Source: Phoronis australis | Taxonomy: Eukaryota; Phoronida; Phoronidae | Direction: 5' to 3' | Assembly (NCBI GenBank): GCA_002633005.1 | Contig: NMRA01000314.1 | Span: 406,898 to 470,897 of the forward strand | Length of the DNA stretch: 64,000 nt | Shown here: in pieces, positions 55,601 to 60,000 of the stretch | How positions within the stretch are numbered: the stretch's first letter is position 1 | How the letters are laid out: each line of letters opens with the position of its first letter | Notes under the pieces: model-generated | Told to the model about the DNA's origin: nothing | The model's database searches: none | What the model saw: only the letters and a program-made list of their open reading frames with translations | Translations under genes and position numbers: made by a program

Positions 55601-57006
55601 CTTAAATCCACCTATTAACTGCGATGTTAACTGGAGCTCTTAACTGCGATCCAGGACCAGAGTTAAGCGTTCATACTGCACCGCAACTCCCCAAACCATC
55701 GACGCGTCGACGTTAGTATGAAAGGCCCTTATGTGTAGTGTGGATACAAGTTAGGGAGAAACAGCATTCTGACAGTTTGCCATATGGGAGACAGAGAGTG
55801 TGGATGCACCCTTCAACACAGGAACACGACTCTTCAATTAACACTGGGAGCACACAGGCAGTCTGTCTTCAACAGGTCAAGTGAGAAACCTATGTCAAAC
55901 ACCCCAGGCAGTAGTAGAAAGAGTGAAATGTTTCACAAACATTCTAAGACAAACTGAAAAAGTGAGGCTACAAAACTCCTATAGCAAATATGTCACTGCA
56001 ATTTCAATGTAAAAATTAACGATTTATGTTTGGATATCCACATTTCACTTGAGCAGCATTTTAGCCCCAGACATGTTTACCAAATACTCAAGGTGACACT
56101 AATTTTCAGGTTACTTCAACAAAATAAATTCTTGGTGCCATTAAAAGCCCAGCATAAACAAACAAAAGCCCAGCAATAAGATCTGGGCCAAGTTTCAAAG
56201 AAAGCAAGGTTCCCATTTACCGGTAGAACAAACTTTATTCATAGGCTTTGAAAGAAGAAGCATAAAAATCCCTGTAACTATGGTAGTAGTTTTAAGTTTT
56301 TAAAACTTGTGTAAAGCTTAAAACTGTTAGTATCGATAAATCTGTGAAAGAAATATCTCTGATGCTTTTCTGAAGGCTTTGTCTCGATTTTGTCAGAATA
56401 CAGACAAGAACAAATCCTCGAGGTAATGGGGCATTAAATTGCAAGAGACTTCCCAAATGCCAGCCATTGATACAGGGCTAATGAGTGGAGTAAATCCTAT
56501 ATGATCAGAGCTGGACTGAAGGTGTGAAGGGTTATTAGCCAGCCATTCATTCAATATGTCTGTGTAAACACTACCAGGCGACTTCCTGTAGAAGACTTAG
56601 TGATAGAGAACTTGATGGTAACCATCTGTGAGGCAGAAATTCACTTTAAAATACTTTTAAAATTCGTTACTTCATAGATTTGATGTTTGTCAACTGAAAA
56701 TTCCAGTGGACAATATCTTCCCTAAGCCTGTACTGTTATTGTAACATACATAAGATGGGTATCTAATTGAAAATTACACCTTCAAAGTATTCCTGTTATC
56801 CTACTCTCACACACAATTCATACAATCTTTTTCAATCAACAATGTTTGTTGTTGACAAAGACTTATTGTTGGACAGTCCATTAGACAGGTACAATTACAG
56901 TGAGAAGGCACAATACAATGGTGACTCACAGCACACTGCACTGGATGTAATGGGTACAGTCAGGAATACAGGGATGTGGGGAAATCACTGCCCCACAACT
57001 GAGGTG

Positions 57007-57057
<51 letters not shown>

Positions 57058-60000
57058 TGTGTGTGGGTACATGTTAGAGAAAGACGTTCCCATTGGTCTA
57101 CATGTTAGAGAGAGGCATTCCAATTGGGTTACATGTTATCTAGAAAGACGTTCCCATTGTTCTACTATCTTAAAGAATGTACAAAAAGTAATACAAGTAC
57201 ATCGCAAATTTGTTTCATGATTGGTTTCACACGTCTTACAAACAGCATGGAAAAACAGACTTGCGTGTGATTTGAGTACTCAAGACTGCCAAGCTTTACA
57301 AGAGGTGAAATTGCCCAATCGCTCCACAAACTTTCACTTTTCACGGGATGAGATTTTTGATTTTTGGGTCAACTCTTGCCTAAGTTAGGGCACCGATCTT
57401 TGGCTATTAACTTGTACCAAGGGAAAATCTGTTACCCTACAATGAATGATAACCTAGATTAAGCCTGAAGACAAACACAACAGTCATTTCACCTGTCACA
57501 AACCTGTGATTAAAAGACTTAACCTCACTTGAGGTTATCATGAGTTGAACTCAAACCAGCCTTTTGTAACTTAGGCAAACAGTTGACAAAAACAGCACAA
57601 ATAATGCATACTACTAGAAAAAAACCAAATGTCAAATCAGTCCAAAACATTTGATAGAATCTCATTCACATTCATCTATTCACATCCCTGAGACAAAACT
57701 TCCCAAGGTAAAATGATCACAACTGATTGCAACACCACCTGGCTACACTTACTTATCAAAATCCTAGTTCATAACTGTTCATGATTTTTGCCATCCCAAC
57801 CCAAACCCAAAGCCACAGAACTGATCTAACTTCATCGTCAACACTGCTTCATACCATACTCCGATGCTCCACACCAAAAATTTGAGATGCTCTCAACTTG
57901 AAAAAATGCCATAAATGAGACACGGTACACATAGTGCTCATTGGGACTGTACTTACCGTATCTTCCCACTCACTTTCCCCATTATGAGATCTACTTTGGC
58001 GCGTCAGAGTATTTACTGGGTAACCAAGACCCAAAGTTCCACTTAAGTCCAAACTCAAGATATGTGTTTATTTTTATGTGTTGGGATACATCACGGTATA
58101 TACAGATGCATGCCTATTCCAAGTTTGCACTTCATGACCCCTGGGAGTAATATACATATAGGTCATCAAGTGCAACGTAGGATTAAACATTGATCCACAT
58201 AACCCATAATGTACTCATGCATAGTGTTTAGACAAAGGTAGAACTAAAAATGTCAAATATAATTTTGAGTTCTATTTCAAGAACAAAGATATTAGACCCA
58301 GGACCCTGGTGGTAGGTGAAGTAGAGCACAAGTATAACAATATTTGCATAGTGCTATCCATAGCCAAGTTACTTCAAATTCGAACATGGCCAAAATCGTA
58401 ATTTTTTCATTTTTCAAATGCTCACAGCTTTGCCAAAATATGTTCAAAATTTTTTAGAGCATTTGCTGATGACAGCCGAATTAAAATTGTATTTTTGTTT
58501 ACTCCTGTTGAAATTTTTGATAAAACAAATTTTACTGTTAAGCCATGGTGTGTTCTAATTTATAGAAACTTAACTGTATTAGCTTTTAAGATAATATCTT
58601 AACTTCAAACTTAGTCTGATGGTTTAAACTTTTCAATTCAAAGAGAAATCAATCTCCAGAACATCATATGTACTGAATACAACAATGCTGGCAATTAAAG
58701 TGGGCACAGAATCTATAGACAACATTAAATCTGTACTATTCCCATACTCTGAACCCATACCAGTAACATAAACCTGATGAAAACGACCATTAACATTATG
58801 CTATTATCAATATTATACCAACACTAGACTTTAGTGAATGTCTCCAAAGAATATGTGAAGTGAAGGATACATCACAGATCAATATAATAACTGAGAGGAG
58901 GACCTTCTGAGTAATGAAAGCTAACCTCAATCTCAAGAGAGGCTACACCGGCCCTGAGCTCTGACAGGGATAACATTAACAGGATTGAACGTTATCCAAT
59001 AATGTTCCAGTTTGACATCATTCAGAAAAAAATCTATTATATCATAAAACATTTAATTTCCTAAGAGCTCCATAAGGTGAAATTGTGTCCCACACACGCA
59101 CCTAGATGATTAAGATTAATCACATTCTACACAGTCTAAATTGTCCAAAGTACTCTCTATCCAGTATTCATAACCACTAACAAAGACCAGTATAGGGCCG
59201 CTACCATAAGGCCAATGATGCTTTAGCTACAAGCCTTCCGGACCCCCTCCCCCCAATCCTGTGCCTCCTTGAGTTAACATAGGGCAATTCTCCACCAAAA
59301 TTTGTCCAAAGTACTCTCCATCCAGTATTCACCACCACTAACAAAGACCATTATAGGGCCGCTACCATAAGGCCAATGACGCTTTAGCTACAGCCTACAA
59401 GCCCTCCGGACCCCCTCCCCCCCAACCTTGTGCCTCCTTGAGTTAACATAGGGCAATTCTCCATCAAAATTTAGGCTGCAGGTTGTTACTAGAATTCTTA
59501 TGTTGTTATAAATGTACTTGTCTCCATGCATAAATAAACACTGCTGCATAAAACATGTCAGTCCATTACTAGCTTGGTGTCTACTGTGAAGATATTATCA
59601 ATATTTGATAAAATGTCCAGCATTTTCAGCAAAGTAACAAGCCATTGAAAAAAATTCATATTTTAGCAATTGTTTTCAGCAAAATAAGGGAGGAATTACG
59701 AATTACCTTACTGCTTTGGGCCCCTGCATAAAGCATGCGGTGTATTCTAAGGTTTCCTGGTTGGACAGGGCCCAGGTCACCACATGGAAATGTGGAGCCA
59801 CCAGTAACAATGACATTACTACTATGAATCACTCAGAGCTGTGTTTTGCTTTGTTTCATTGTAAAAAAAACAAAAATCGAATAAGGCCCTTTACTGTATC
59901 ATAAAATCGGACTCTAATAAGATTCTTTACAGTGATAGAATTCTATTTCCGCTACCAACTACACATTGCCAGTTTGTATGCGACTTGAGTAGCTAACAGA

